64,000 nucleotides of DNA from Nocardioides sp. (lineage in GTDB: Bacteria > Actinomycetota > Actinomycetes > Propionibacteriales > Nocardioidaceae), in assembly GCF_030150155.1 (NCBI RefSeq), contig NZ_JASLGR010000054.1:10008-74007 (forward strand). The letters run 5' to 3'. Shown here piece after piece: positions 16,494 to 24,951 of the stretch. A model generated the notes under the pieces. It did not search any database. It had not been told where the DNA came from and saw only the letters and a list, made by a program, of their open reading frames with translations. The translations under genes were made by a program, and so were the position numbers. Within the stretch, counting starts at the first letter, position 1, and each line of letters starts with the position of its first letter.

Positions 16494-17764
16494 GGTGCTA
16501 CTCCTGTGATCTCCAGATCGGGCAGGTCGTGTCCCATCCGATCGCGCTTGGTCCGAAGGTACGTGAGGTTGTGCTGGTTGGGGGCCGGGCGCACCGGCTC
16601 GCGCCCCTCGACCGTGACCCCGAGGTCGGCCAGCTCGGCCACCTTGGCGGGGTTGTTGGTCAGCAGCCGGACCCGGTCCAGGCCGAGACCACGCAGGATC
16701 TGCGCGGCGACGGTGTAGTGCCGGGCGTCGGCGGGCAGGCCGAGGTCGAGGTTGGCATCGACGGTGTCGCGACCGGTGTCCTGCAGCGCGTAGGCCTGGA
16801 GCTTCGCGCCCAGGCCGATCCCTCGGCCCTCATGACCCCTGACGTAGACGACGACGCCGCGGCCCTCGGCCTGGATCCGGCGCATCGACTCGGCCAGCTG
16901 GGGCCCGCAGTCGCAGCGCAGGCTGGCGAAGACGTCGCCGGTCAGGCACTCCGAATGCACCCGCACCAGCGGGGCGCCGAGGCCCGGCGTGGTGACGTCG
17001 CCGACCACCAGAGCGACGTGCTCTCCCCCGTCGAGCGTGTCGCGCCAGGCGTGCGCGACGAAGTCGCCGTACGCCGTGGGCAGGGCTGTGACAGCGACCT
17101 CGGTGACCCCGAGCTCGTGCCGGCGGCGCCAGCGGGCTAGGTCGTCGATCGAGATCATCCGCAGGCCGTGCTCGTCGGCGAAGGCGCGCAGCTCGGGTCC
17201 GCGCTTCATGGTGCCGTCGTCGTTGACGATCTCGACCAGCACGCCGGCCTCGCCGCGTCCGGCCAGCCGGGCCAGGTCGACGGCGGCCTCGGTGTGGCCG
17301 CGTCGGGCCAGCACGCCGCCGGGGGTGTAGCGCAGCGGGAAGATGTGGCCGGGTCGGGTCAGGTCGGCCGCGACGGTGCCGGGGTCGGCCAGCAGCCGGG
17401 CGGTGCGGGCCCGGTCGGCGGCGGAGATCCCGGTGGTGACGTCGGCGGCGGCGTCGACGCTGATCGCGAAGGCGGTCCGCAGCGGGTCACGGTTCTCCGT
17501 CACCATCAGGGGCAGGGCGAGCTCATCGAGCCGCTCGCCGGTCAACGGCACGCAGAGCACGCCGCTGGAGTGCCGGATGGTGAACGCCATCAGCTCCGGG
17601 GTGGCGGCGTCGGCGGCGAAGATCAGGTCGCCCTCGTTCTCTCGGTCGGCGTCGTCGACCACCACCACGGCCTGGCCGGCAGCGATCGCGGCGAGGGCGT
17701 CCTCGATGCTGTCGAGGTGCACGCTCGGCTGCGTCCCGGGGGCGGGAACACTCGCGGCGCTCAT
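16490..17764 (-). CDS. ribBA: Bifunctional DHBP synthase / GTP cyclohydrolase II
   Basis: A 424-aa fusion. The N-terminal RibB domain (about 15-215) has DDADRENEGDLIFAA and GHTEAAVDLARLAG; the C-terminal RibA domain (about 220-415) has the zinc ligands in HSECLTGDVFASLRCDCG and the arginine finger region GHEGRGIGLGAKLQAY. Together they make both precursors of the lumazine ring. ATGA overlaps link it to ribE before and ribH after it. The family frequently loses one activity, but all visible catalytic motifs are intact here. Confidence 0.97.
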   Translation of the reverse strand: MSAASVPAPGTQPSVHLDSIEDALAAIAAGQAVVVVDDADRENEGDLIFAADAATPELMAFTIRHSSGVLCVPLTGERLDELALPLMVTENRDPLRTAFAISVDAAADVTTGISAADRARTARLLADPGTVAADLTRPGHIFPLRYTPGGVLARRGHTEAAVDLARLAGRGEAGVLVEIVNDDGTMKRGPELRAFADEHGLRMISIDDLARWRRRHELGVTEVAVTALPTAYGDFVAHAWRDTLDGGEHVALVVGDVTTPGLGAPLVRVHSECLTGDVFASLRCDCGPQLAESMRRIQAEGRGVVVYVRGHEGRGIGLGAKLQAYALQDTGRDTVDANLDLGLPADARHYTVAAQILRGLGLDRVRLLTNNPAKVAELADLGVTVEGREPVRPAPNQHNLTYLRTKRDRMGHDLPDLEITGVAP

Positions 17765-18351
17765 CGGGCCAGCAGCTTCTCGACGTGGCGGGCGATGATG
17801 TCGGTCTCGACGTTCACCAGCTCACCGGGCTGCTTGCGTCCCAGGGTCGTCCGGGCCAGGGTCTCGGGGATCAGGCTGACCGTCACCTCGCGGCCGGTGA
17901 TCGACACCACCGTGAGGCTGACGCCGTCCAGGGCGATCGAGCCCTTGTCGACGATGTAGCGCTCCAGGCCCTCGGGCACCTCGACGGTGACCAGCTCCCA
18001 GTGCTCGCTCGGCTGACGGCGTACGACGGTCCCGGTGCCGTCGATGTGGCCCTGGACGAGGTGACCGCCGAGGCGGCCGCCGGCGGACATCGCCCGCTCC
18101 AGGTTGACCACGTCGCCCGGGGCGACCCCGGCCAGCGAGGTCTTGGCCAGCGTCTCGGCCATCACGTCGGCGGTCCAGGTGCCGGTCGGCTCCAGGGCCG
18201 CGGCGGTCAGGCAGCAGCCGTTGACGGCGATCGAGTCGCCGAGCCTGACGCCGTCGAGGACGTCGGTCGCGGCGATCGTGAGGCGGATCGCGTCGCCCTG
18301 GTCGGTGATCTCGGCGACGGTGCCGAGCTCTTCGACGATTCCGGTGAACAT
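17761..18351 (-). CDS. ribE: Riboflavin synthase alpha chain
   Basis: A 196-aa protein made of two similar lumazine-binding barrels: MFTGIVEELGTV at the start, AVNGCCLTA in repeat 1 and SIALDGVSLTV in repeat 2, the expected duplication. It dismutates two lumazines to riboflavin. Its ATG overlaps the ribD stop by one base (TGATG). Confidence 0.97.
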   Translation of the reverse strand: MFTGIVEELGTVAEITDQGDAIRLTIAATDVLDGVRLGDSIAVNGCCLTAAALEPTGTWTADVMAETLAKTSLAGVAPGDVVNLERAMSAGGRLGGHLVQGHIDGTGTVVRRQPSEHWELVTVEVPEGLERYIVDKGSIALDGVSLTVVSITGREVTVSLIPETLARTTLGRKQPGELVNVETDIIARHVEKLLAR

Positions 18352-19430
18352 CAGGGTGCTACCTCCTGCGGTTCCAGGGTGAACCGCACTGTGGGTGAGT
18401 CCTCGCCGGCGCCGGGCAGGATCGTCACGTCGGTGACGGTCGGCCGGAGAGCGTCGGCAAGGGTGGAGACTCCGAGATCGCCGACCATCGCGGGTCCGGC
18501 GCCGAGGAGCAGGGGTGCCACGTAGACGACGATCTCGTCGACGAGGCGGGCCCGGAGGAACGCAGCGGCCAGCGTCGGCCCGCCCTCCAGGAAGACATGG
18601 CGGCGCTCGGCGTCCCAGAGGGCCGCGAGTGCCGCGTGCGGGTCGCGGGTGGCGAGCACTCGGGTGGCGGCCTGGTCGTCGAGGACCCGGGCGGCGGCCG
18701 GGATCGGCCGGGTGCCCATCACGGCCCGCAGCGGCTGCGCGGCCAGCGCCACATCAGCGGCGTCGCGCACGGTCAGCGACGGGTCGTCGGCGAGCACGGT
18801 GCCGGTGCCGACCAGGATGGTGTCGGCCCGGGCCCGGAGCCAGTGCACGTCGCGTCGGGCCGCGACCGGGGTGATCCACCGGCTGGTGCCGTCGGCGGCG
18901 GCGCTACGACCGTCGAGGGTGGCGGCCGCCTTCCAGATCACCCAGGGACGCCGGCGGGCCACGGCGACCCGCCACTCCCGGTTGAGGGCCGTCGCAGCGG
19001 ACGTCAGCTCGGCGCCGATCGCGTCGGCCCCCTCGACCACCTCGAGGCCGGCCGCGCGCAGGGCGTCCAGGCCACCGGCGGCGATCGGGTTGGGGTCGCG
19101 TTGGGCGATCACGACACGACGTACGCCGGCACGGATCAGCGCCGCGGAGCACGGACCCGTCCGGCCGGTGTGGTGGCAGGGCTCCAGGGTCACGACGGCG
19201 GTCGCGCCGCGGGCCCGCTCCCCCGCCGCGGCGATCGCGTCGACCTCGGCATGGGCGGTGCCCGGCCCCCGGTGGGCGCCGACGGCGATCTCGGTGCCGT
19301 TCTCGTCGAGCAGCACACAGCCCACCCGCGGGTTGGGCGAGAACGGGCCGGGCGGCACGGCAGCGGCCTGCAGCGCCCGGCTCAGCGCAGCGCGCTCGTC
19401 GGGCGTGGCCACGCTCGCCTGCTCGGTCAT
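18351..19430 (-). CDS. ribD: Bifunctional diaminohydroxyphosphoribosylaminopyrimidine deaminase / reductase
   Basis: A 359-aa fusion. The N-terminal cytidine-deaminase-like domain has the zinc site HAEVDAI and EPCHHTGRTGPCSAAL; the C-terminal reductase domain (about 150-355) has WVIWKAAATLDGRSAA and VFLEGGPTLAAAFL. It performs steps two and three of riboflavin synthesis. ATG at 19430 has a good AGGAGG upstream. It is the first gene of the rib operon, about 100 nt downstream of the FMN riboswitch, whose leader may pair near this ribosome binding site. Confidence 0.96.
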   Translation of the reverse strand: MTEQASVATPDERAALSRALQAAAVPPGPFSPNPRVGCVLLDENGTEIAVGAHRGPGTAHAEVDAIAAAGERARGATAVVTLEPCHHTGRTGPCSAALIRAGVRRVVIAQRDPNPIAAGGLDALRAAGLEVVEGADAIGAELTSAATALNREWRVAVARRRPWVIWKAAATLDGRSAAADGTSRWITPVAARRDVHWLRARADTILVGTGTVLADDPSLTVRDAADVALAAQPLRAVMGTRPIPAAARVLDDQAATRVLATRDPHAALAALWDAERRHVFLEGGPTLAAAFLRARLVDEIVVYVAPLLLGAGPAMVGDLGVSTLADALRPTVTDVTILPGAGEDSPTVRFTLEPQEVAP

Positions 19431-19440
19431 CCGGCCTCCT

Positions 19441-19464
19441 CCTGGTCGCGATACGCGAACCAGG
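19441..19464 (-). promoter_or_regulatory. Hairpin abutting the ribD ribosome binding site
   Basis: On the minus strand CCTGGTTCGCG, TAT, then CGCGACCAGG can pair, with one bulge; the 3' arm includes the first AGG of the AGGAGGAGG ribosome binding site. It may be the expression platform of the riboswitch, acting on translation. Confidence 0.4.
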
Positions 19465-19530
19465 GGGCCGAAGCGTCGCCTGCGTCGCCACGGACTCCGG
19501 GTGAGGGAGCGTCGGCGACGAGGTGATGCT

Positions 19531-19679
19531 GCGTGCGCTTTCCATCCGGACTCTGACCGTCGGTCCAGGACTCTCACCTGGTCAACCGCACGCTGGCTGC
19601 GCGCGGGTCGCGGACTTCTGAGTGGCCGGATGGCCCTCAGTCACCGCCGGTGCGGAATTTCACCGCCCCCAGTGCACGC
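19531..19679 (-). promoter_or_regulatory. FMN riboswitch (RFN element)
   Basis: On the minus strand the conserved blocks appear in order: GGCGGTGAAATTCCGCACC, CGGCGGTGACTGAGGGCC, GAGAGTCCTGGACCGACGG and TCAGAGTCCGGATGGAAAG. Closing stem P1 pairs GCGTGC (19674-19679) with GCACGC (19531-19536). A small hairpin CGAGT-GAAA-ACTCG at 19679-19692 caps the 5' end of the leader. It controls the rib operon in response to FMN. Confidence 0.95.
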
Positions 19680-19701
19680 GAGTTTTCACTCGTCTGTCTC
19701 G

Positions 19702-19707
19702 ACTGTA
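19702..19707 (-). promoter_or_regulatory. Possible -10 box of the rib operon promoter
   Basis: TACAGT on the minus strand; a start about 7 nt downstream would put the RNA 5' end just before the cap hairpin and riboswitch. No clear -35. The rest of the 358-bp ribD-rpe gap holds the riboswitch and a hairpin after rpe. Confidence 0.4.
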
Positions 19708-19725
19708 GCGCGGCTCACAACGCCA

Positions 19726-19766
19726 CCGGCCCCAGATGTCCCATCATGTGGAACGTCCGGGGCCGG
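19726..19766 (-). terminator. Hairpin downstream of rpe
   Basis: Perfect 8-bp arms CCGGCCCC (19726-19733) and GGGGCCGG (19759-19766) with a 25-nt internal region, 22 bp after the rpe stop. There is no U tract, so it is a GC-rich hairpin-type terminator at best. Confidence 0.5.
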
Positions 19767-19788
19767 AGTGGCTGCGACGGTGGGGCGA

Positions 19789-20457
19789 TCAGAGCGTGGA
19801 GGCCGCTGCCGCCTTGGCGCGCAGCTCGGTGACCATCTGGTCCGGGTCGGCGGCGGAGTAGACCGCGGAGCCCGCCACGAAGACGTCGGCGCCGGCCTCG
19901 GCGCACCGCTCGATCGTCTCCAGGCTGACCCCGCCGTCGACCTGGAGCCAGCACTCGCCGCCGTGCTTGGCGATGAACTCCCGGGTGCGACGGATCTTGG
20001 GCAGGCACAGGTCGAGGAACTTCTGGCCGCCGAAGCCCGGCTCGACGGTCATGATCAGGACCATGTCGAGCTCGCCGATGATCTCCTCGTAGGGCTCGAT
20101 CGGCGTGGCCGGCTTGAGCGCCATCGACGCCCGTCCCCCGGCCTTGCGGATCTCACGGGCGGTGCGGATCGGGGCCGCGGACGCCTCGGCGTGGAACGTC
20201 ACCGAGGTCGCGCCCGCCTCGACGTAGCCCGGCGCCCAGCGGTCGGCGTCGGCGATCATGAGGTGCGCGTCGAGCGGGATGTCGGTCGCCTTCGAGAGCG
20301 CCTCGACCATCGCCGGGCCGAAGGTCAGGTTCGGGACGAAGTGGTTGTCCATCACATCGACGTGGATCCAGTCACTGCTCCCGATGCGCGCGATCTCCCC
20401 CTTCAGGTCGGCGAAGTCGGCGTTCAGGATGGACGGGGTGATCTGCATGTGCGACAC
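19789..20457 (-). CDS. rpe: Ribulose-phosphate 3-epimerase
   Basis: A 222-aa TIM-barrel enzyme of the pentose phosphate pathway. ITPSILNADF, HVDVMDNHFVPNLTFGP (metal/catalytic Asp), LDAHLMI, VEPGFGGQKF and QVDGGVSLETI are intact. The GTG at 20457 is preferred to the ATG at 20448 because TAGAAT lies 7 nt upstream of it (20465-20470), giving a leaderless mRNA. It follows folA on the same strand after 39 bp. Confidence 0.96.
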   Translation of the reverse strand: MSHMQITPSILNADFADLKGEIARIGSSDWIHVDVMDNHFVPNLTFGPAMVEALSKATDIPLDAHLMIADADRWAPGYVEAGATSVTFHAEASAAPIRTAREIRKAGGRASMALKPATPIEPYEEIIGELDMVLIMTVEPGFGGQKFLDLCLPKIRRTREFIAKHGGECWLQVDGGVSLETIERCAEAGADVFVAGSAVYSAADPDQMVTELRAKAAAASTL

Positions 20458-20464
20458 GCAGCGA

Positions 20465-20470
20465 ATTCTA
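20465..20470 (-). promoter_or_regulatory. -10 box of leaderless rpe promoter
   Basis: TAGAAT, 7 nt before the GTG at 20457. It gives rpe its own promoter within the thyA-folA-rpe run. Confidence 0.5.
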
Positions 20471-20496
20471 GAAGGCCCCGCGGGGTGGGTGCCGCC

Positions 20497-21003
20497 TCAG
20501 GGCACCCGGCGCAGCCAGACCCGGGTCCAGTGCTCCGCGGGCTCCTCGCGTTCGAGGTGCCAGGCCTGGTCGTCGTACGCCGGGTAGCGGACGTCGCCGT
20601 CGGGGGCGAGGTGGACGCGGGTGAGCACCTGCTCGGTGGCGTACGGCATCGCGGCGGCGTAGACCTGCGCTCCGCCGGCCACCATGGTGTCGCCGGGCAG
20701 GGTGGCAGCCACAGCCAGCGCCTCGGTGATGGTGTGCGCGACGTGCACGCCCTCGGCCTGCCAGGACGGGTCGCGGGTCAGCACGACGGTGGTCCGGCCC
20801 GGCAGCGGGCGGCCGATCGACTCGAACGTGGTGCGGCCCATCACCAGGGTGTGGCCCCAGGTCAGCGCCTTGAACTCGGCCTGCTCGCCGGGCAGCCGCC
20901 ACGGGATGTCGGGGCCGTTGCCGATCACGCCGTTGTCGGCGACGGCAGCGACCAGAACGACCCGGCCCAGATCGGGGGTCGCGGGGGCGTCGGGCTCAGA
21001 CAC
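20497..21003 (-). CDS. folA: Dihydrofolate reductase
   Basis: A 168-aa enzyme with the NADPH/folate motifs VVLVAAVADNGVIGNG, DIPWRLPGEQAEFK (catalytic acid region), VMGRTTFESIGRPLPGR and MVAGGAQVYAAAMPYA. It regenerates tetrahydrofolate consumed by thymidylate synthase, whose gene overlaps it by 8 bp upstream. The 10-residue N-terminal extension (SEPDAPATPD) before the first strand is unusual but minor. Confidence 0.97.
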   Translation of the reverse strand: MSEPDAPATPDLGRVVLVAAVADNGVIGNGPDIPWRLPGEQAEFKALTWGHTLVMGRTTFESIGRPLPGRTTVVLTRDPSWQAEGVHVAHTITEALAVAATLPGDTMVAGGAQVYAAAMPYATEQVLTRVHLAPDGDVRYPAYDDQAWHLEREEPAEHWTRVWLRRVP

Positions 21004-21790
21004 TGATCGGGGCCTTGATCACCGGCCACGGGTCGTAGGCCTCGACGGCGATGTCGTCGAGCTCGAACGCGTCGATCTCGGTGATGTCGGGGTTGAGCAC
21101 CAGGCGCGGCAGCGGCCGCGGGGTCCGGGAGAGCTGCTCACGGGCCTGGTCGAGGTGGTTGAGGTAGAGGTGCGCGTCCCCGAAGGTGTGCACGAAGTCG
21201 CCGACCTCCAGGCCGGTCACCTGGGCGACCATGTGGGTCAGCAGCGCGTAGGAGGCGATGTTGAACGGCACGCCGAGGAAGACGTCGGCCGAGCGCTGGT
21301 AGAGCTGGCACGACAGCTTGCCGTCAGCGACGTAGAACTGGAACAGGGCGTGGCACGGCGGCAGCGCCATCTCGTCGACCTGCGCCGGGTTCCACGCCGA
21401 GACGATGTGGCGCCGCGAGTCGGGGTTGCGCCGGATCTGCTCGATCACGTTCTTGAGCTGGTCGATGTGCTCCCCGTGCGGTGCGGGCCACGAGCGCCAC
21501 TGGGCGCCGTAGACCGGACCGAGTTCGCCGTTCTCGTCGGCCCACTCGTCCCAGATCGAGATGCCGCGCTCCTGGAGCCAGCGCACGTTGGTGTCGCCGC
21601 GCAGGAACCACAGCAGCTCGCCGAAGACCGAGCGCGTGTGCACCTTCTTGGTGGTCAGCAGCGGGAACCCCTCGGCGAGGTCGACCCGGAGCTGGTGACC
21701 GAAGATCGACTTCGTCCCGGTGCCGGTGCGGTCGCTCTTCTCGACACCGTCATGGAGAACTCGTTGGAGAAGGTCCAGATACGCCTGCAC
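20996..21790 (-). CDS. thyA: Thymidylate synthase
   Basis: A 264-aa enzyme, the same length as the E. coli protein. The catalytic Cys146 is in PPCHALFQFYV, followed by QRSADVFLGVPFNIASYALL; GTGTKSIFGHQ binds phosphate and HLYLNHLDQ is near the end. It methylates dUMP using methylene-tetrahydrofolate. The GTG start has TAGGCT exactly 6 nt upstream and no ribosome binding site, so it is leaderless. It heads the thyA-folA pair. Confidence 0.98.
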   Translation of the reverse strand: MQAYLDLLQRVLHDGVEKSDRTGTGTKSIFGHQLRVDLAEGFPLLTTKKVHTRSVFGELLWFLRGDTNVRWLQERGISIWDEWADENGELGPVYGAQWRSWPAPHGEHIDQLKNVIEQIRRNPDSRRHIVSAWNPAQVDEMALPPCHALFQFYVADGKLSCQLYQRSADVFLGVPFNIASYALLTHMVAQVTGLEVGDFVHTFGDAHLYLNHLDQAREQLSRTPRPLPRLVLNPDITEIDAFELDDIAVEAYDPWPVIKAPISV

Positions 21791-21796
21791 GCCCCC

Positions 21797-21802
21797 AGCC
21801 TA
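21797..21802 (-). promoter_or_regulatory. -10 box of leaderless thyA promoter
   Basis: TAGGCT on the minus strand, 6 nt before the thyA GTG. Confidence 0.6.
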
Positions 21803-21906
21803 GGCGGTGCGCCCCGGGTCGGGGTGCAGCCACGTCGGCGGAGGGCGCACAGGTCGTACGTCGCCGGCCTTGCTCAGGCCCGGTTCAGGCTCGGATCAAG
21901 CCTCGA

Positions 21907-23709
21907 TCAGGCCGAGACCGTCGGCTTCACCATGTAGATGTCGGCGCGACGGTTCTTCGCCGCCTTCGCGCTGACCGGGTTCTGCATCGCCGCGGCGACC
22001 TTGACCGACTTCGCCTTCACGCCCTGAGTGGCGAGGTAGTCGACGACGGCCTGGGCACGGGCAGCGGACAGCTTGCGACTGTGCTTGCTGTTCTTGCCCG
22101 GGCCGTAGGTGTTGCCGTAGACGACCACGAGGCTTGCCTCCTTCAGGGTCGGCACCACGGAGCGCAGCGTCTTCTTGGCGCGCTTGGTCAGCCGGGAGGA
22201 GTCGAAGGCGAAGTACGCCGTCCCGGCGTGCTCCAGCTGGGCCGCGGGCGTGCTCGCCTTCGGGAAGGAGATGGCGATCGTGCCGGTGCGGACCACGCGC
22301 GGGCCACGGCTGACCGTGACCTTGCAGGAGCCGGCTGCCAGCAGCAGGACGGTGCCGCCGTTGACCTGGCAGGTGGCACGCGGCGTGGCGCTCACGGTCA
22401 GGTCGCTCTCGCCGGCACCGAGGACCGGGATCACGGCGGTGGCCTTGCCACGGCGCGGGAGCACCGGGGTCGGCCAGACCGGGAACGAGGTCGTCACTGC
22501 CGCAGCCCCGGTCTGGGTGGCGCGCAGCCGGCAGGTGCCGGCGGTGAGCAGGCGGGTCAGCGAACCCTGGACGGCGCAGACCGCCGGGGTCAGGCTGGTC
22601 ACCGCGACGGTGCCGCCGACCGACGAGGTCGCCGTGGCCGCGACGGTGCCGGCCGAGAGAGGGGCGCCCGAGGGGGCGTGGAAGGTCAGCTCCGGGGTGG
22701 TGCCGTCGGTGATCGCGAAGGTCCGGGTGACCGGCGTCGCGGCCGCCCACTGGCTCGATGCGGCACGGGTGGCGGTCAGCGAGCAGGTGCCGACCGCGAG
22801 CAGGGTCACCGTCGAGGGGTCGTAGGCGACCGTCTTCTGGAAGAGGCGCGCGGCGCGCGGCAGGTTCTCGGTCACCGAGCAGACCTGCGGCGTGTTCGAG
22901 GTGACGGTGACGAAGCGCGCCGAGTCGGCCGAGACATCCAGCGTCAGCGGACCGGTGCCGAGGACCTGGGTCGTGATCGGGGCGAAGGTGATCGTCTGCG
23001 GGACCTGGAGGTAGAAGTCGAGGTACGCCGACGGGGCGGCGTCGTAGTCGTCGTTCCCGGCCTGGTCGGCCTTGATCTGGCACCACCCGGCACTGACCGG
23101 GGTGACGGTGCCGGTCGAGGTCACGGTGCACACCGAGGTCGTGGTGGAGGTGAAGGCGACCGCCAGTCCGGAGGTCGCGGTCGCGGTCAGCCCGAACGGG
23201 CCGGCGCTGACCAGGCGGTCGGCCTGGGGCGCGAGGGTGACGGTCTGGTTCGCCGCGGCGGGAAGGAGGGTGACCTCACCCGAGCAGACCGACGGGGTGG
23301 ACTCGGTGACCGTCCGGTTGTCGGTGTACTGGTCGTAGATCCGGTAGCCGACGCTGGTCGGGGTCGGGCTCAGGTCTCCGAAGGAGGACCACCACGAGTA
23401 GTCCTGCGTCTGCGAGTGGCCGTTCAACGAGACAGTGTGACCGGACAGGATCTGTCCGTTCGCGGTGAGGATGGCAGGCAGGTAGCCGTTCTCCGCGGTG
23501 GTGGTCGTGGTGATCGTGACGGTGGTCGACTCACCGGGGTGGATCGCCGTGGGGCTGAAGGAGACCGAACACAAGTCCGGCACGACGGCCGAGGCCGGGG
23601 AGGCAACGAGGGCGCCACCGGTCAGGACGGCTCCGACAGCGAGGCCGACGCTGAGGATCGCGCCGAGCAGGCGGCGCGCAGGACGCACGGGAGTGCGGGA
23701 TGGGGTCAC
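21907..23709 (-). CDS. Secreted repeat protein with C-terminal OmpA-like domain
   Basis: A 600-aa exported protein. Signal peptide 1-41 ends ASPASA. The middle (about 45-480) is Thr/Val/Ala-rich and made of beta-sandwich-like repeats, many with a paired-Cys pattern such as SVCTV...GWCQIKA and QVCSV...GTCSLTA. The last about 105 residues are an OmpA-like domain (FAFDSSRLTKRAKKTL, VYGNTYGPGKNSKHSRKLS, ARAQAVVDYLATQGVKAKSV, KNRRADIYM), which in other proteins binds peptidoglycan. There is no outer membrane in this lineage, so a wall-associated surface protein is likely. Start GTG has only a weak GAGAG upstream. Confidence 0.82.
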   Translation of the reverse strand: MTPSRTPVRPARRLLGAILSVGLAVGAVLTGGALVASPASAVVPDLCSVSFSPTAIHPGESTTVTITTTTTAENGYLPAILTANGQILSGHTVSLNGHSQTQDYSWWSSFGDLSPTPTSVGYRIYDQYTDNRTVTESTPSVCSGEVTLLPAAANQTVTLAPQADRLVSAGPFGLTATATSGLAVAFTSTTTSVCTVTSTGTVTPVSAGWCQIKADQAGNDDYDAAPSAYLDFYLQVPQTITFAPITTQVLGTGPLTLDVSADSARFVTVTSNTPQVCSVTENLPRAARLFQKTVAYDPSTVTLLAVGTCSLTATRAASSQWAAATPVTRTFAITDGTTPELTFHAPSGAPLSAGTVAATATSSVGGTVAVTSLTPAVCAVQGSLTRLLTAGTCRLRATQTGAAAVTTSFPVWPTPVLPRRGKATAVIPVLGAGESDLTVSATPRATCQVNGGTVLLLAAGSCKVTVSRGPRVVRTGTIAISFPKASTPAAQLEHAGTAYFAFDSSRLTKRAKKTLRSVVPTLKEASLVVVYGNTYGPGKNSKHSRKLSAARAQAVVDYLATQGVKAKSVKVAAAMQNPVSAKAAKNRRADIYMVKPTVSA

Positions 23710-23859
23710 GGAAGAGACTCTCTGGGAAGCAGGAGCGCCGACGGACCCGAGACGTGCGGCGCGAGGGGAACGAGAGAGCCATTCGGCACCAGATGCCGGA
23801 ACTTCAGGGATTCCTCTGGGCCGGTCCCAGCGGTCTAGCGCGGACCGTCCCGGGACAGC

Positions 23860-24702
23860 TCAGAGGTCGACGCTGCCCAGGATCGTGGTCCGGGTGTCCC
23901 CACCGACCCAGATCGTGCCGTCGGCGTCGGTGTCGACGTGCACCCGGCCGGAGCGGCCCAGCACGGTGCCCTGCGCGGCGACGTACGACGGCGGCAGCAC
24001 GCCCGAGCCGGTGAGCCAGGTCGCCAGCCCAGCGTTGAAGGACCCGGTGATCGGGTCCTCGGTGATGCCGGCGCCCCTGAAGAAGACCCGGACCTCGACC
24101 CGCGGCTCCCCCGGCGCCACCGGCTCGGGGTGGAGGCCGACGACACCGATCTCGAGGTCGCCGAAGTGGGCCAGATCGGGCTCGACGGCGAGCACGGCGG
24201 CGGCGTCGCGGAGCTGGACCGCGACGAACTCGGGGCCGTTGGCGACCCAGTTGCTGGCGACGATCTCGCTCACGTCGATCCCCAGCGAGCGGGCCGCCAG
24301 CGAGAGCTCGGCGTCGCTGAGCGGACCCGAGCGGCGCAGGGCCGGCGCAGCGAACGCCAGCCGGCCGGATCGCTGGACCCGGACCAGACCGACGCCGCAC
24401 TCCTGCACCAGGGTCTCCCCGCGCGGCACACCACCGGCCTCCAGCCAGGCGTGCGCGGTGCCGAGGGTGGGATGCCCGGCGAACGGCAGCTCGCCCGATC
24501 CGGTGAAGATCCGCACCCGGTAGTCGGCCTCCGCCGTGGTCGGCGGCAGCAGGAACGTCGTCTCGGACAGGTTCGTCCAGGTGGCGAACCGAGCCATCTC
24601 GACGTCGCTGAGGCCGTCGGCGTCATGCACCACCGCGAGCGGGTTGCCACCCAAGGCGTGGGCGGAGAAGACGTCGACCTGGCGGAACGGGCGGATGCTC
24701 AC
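23860..24702 (-). CDS. PhzF family isomerase-like protein
   Basis: A 280-aa two-domain protein of the PhzF / DAP-epimerase-like fold. FRQVDVFSAHALGGNPLAVV and NLSETTFLLPP (catalytic Glu region) are at the N-terminus, FAGHPTLGTAHAWLEAG and DPITGSFNAGLATWL follow. Family members isomerise small metabolites; most are uncharacterised and not in phenazine pathways, and no phenazine genes are nearby. The 150-bp gap to the OmpA gene holds only a GTCCCGGGAC palindrome (about 23843). Confidence 0.85.
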   Translation of the reverse strand: MSIRPFRQVDVFSAHALGGNPLAVVHDADGLSDVEMARFATWTNLSETTFLLPPTTAEADYRVRIFTGSGELPFAGHPTLGTAHAWLEAGGVPRGETLVQECGVGLVRVQRSGRLAFAAPALRRSGPLSDAELSLAARSLGIDVSEIVASNWVANGPEFVAVQLRDAAAVLAVEPDLAHFGDLEIGVVGLHPEPVAPGEPRVEVRVFFRGAGITEDPITGSFNAGLATWLTGSGVLPPSYVAAQGTVLGRSGRVHVDTDADGTIWVGGDTRTTILGSVDL

Positions 24703-24741
24703 CCCGCCAGTCTGGCAGGCGCCGGTGACACGCCGGTCGGG

Positions 24742-24951
24742 TCAGGCCGAGAGCGACATCGGGCCGTAGACCTCGCGGTCGGCCTCCAGCAGCACCACGG
24801 CCGCGACACCCTGCTCGGAGAGCTCACGCCAGAACTCCCCCACCCAGGTCTCGGCATCGGACTGCGTGGCGAACCGCTGGTCGGCGTACTCGGCGCTGAC
24901 CTTCACCTCGGTGCCCGCGGCGTCCTCCAGACGCCACCACCACGGCTCCAT
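24742..24951 (-). CDS. Small conserved hypothetical protein
   Basis: A 69-aa acidic protein starting MEPWWWRLEDAAGTEV. It has the pattern of small actinobacterial proteins with a WVGEFWRELSEQGV helix. No function is recognised. Its ATG overlaps the gcvT stop (TGATG) with GGGAGG a few bases upstream, so it is translationally coupled to gcvT. Confidence 0.65.
   Translation of the reverse strand: MEPWWWRLEDAAGTEVKVSAEYADQRFATQSDAETWVGEFWRELSEQGVAAVVLLEADREVYGPMSLSA

Noticed and set aside
23860..24702. Phenazine biosynthesis
   Set aside because: PhzF-fold proteins are widespread and no other phz genes are present.
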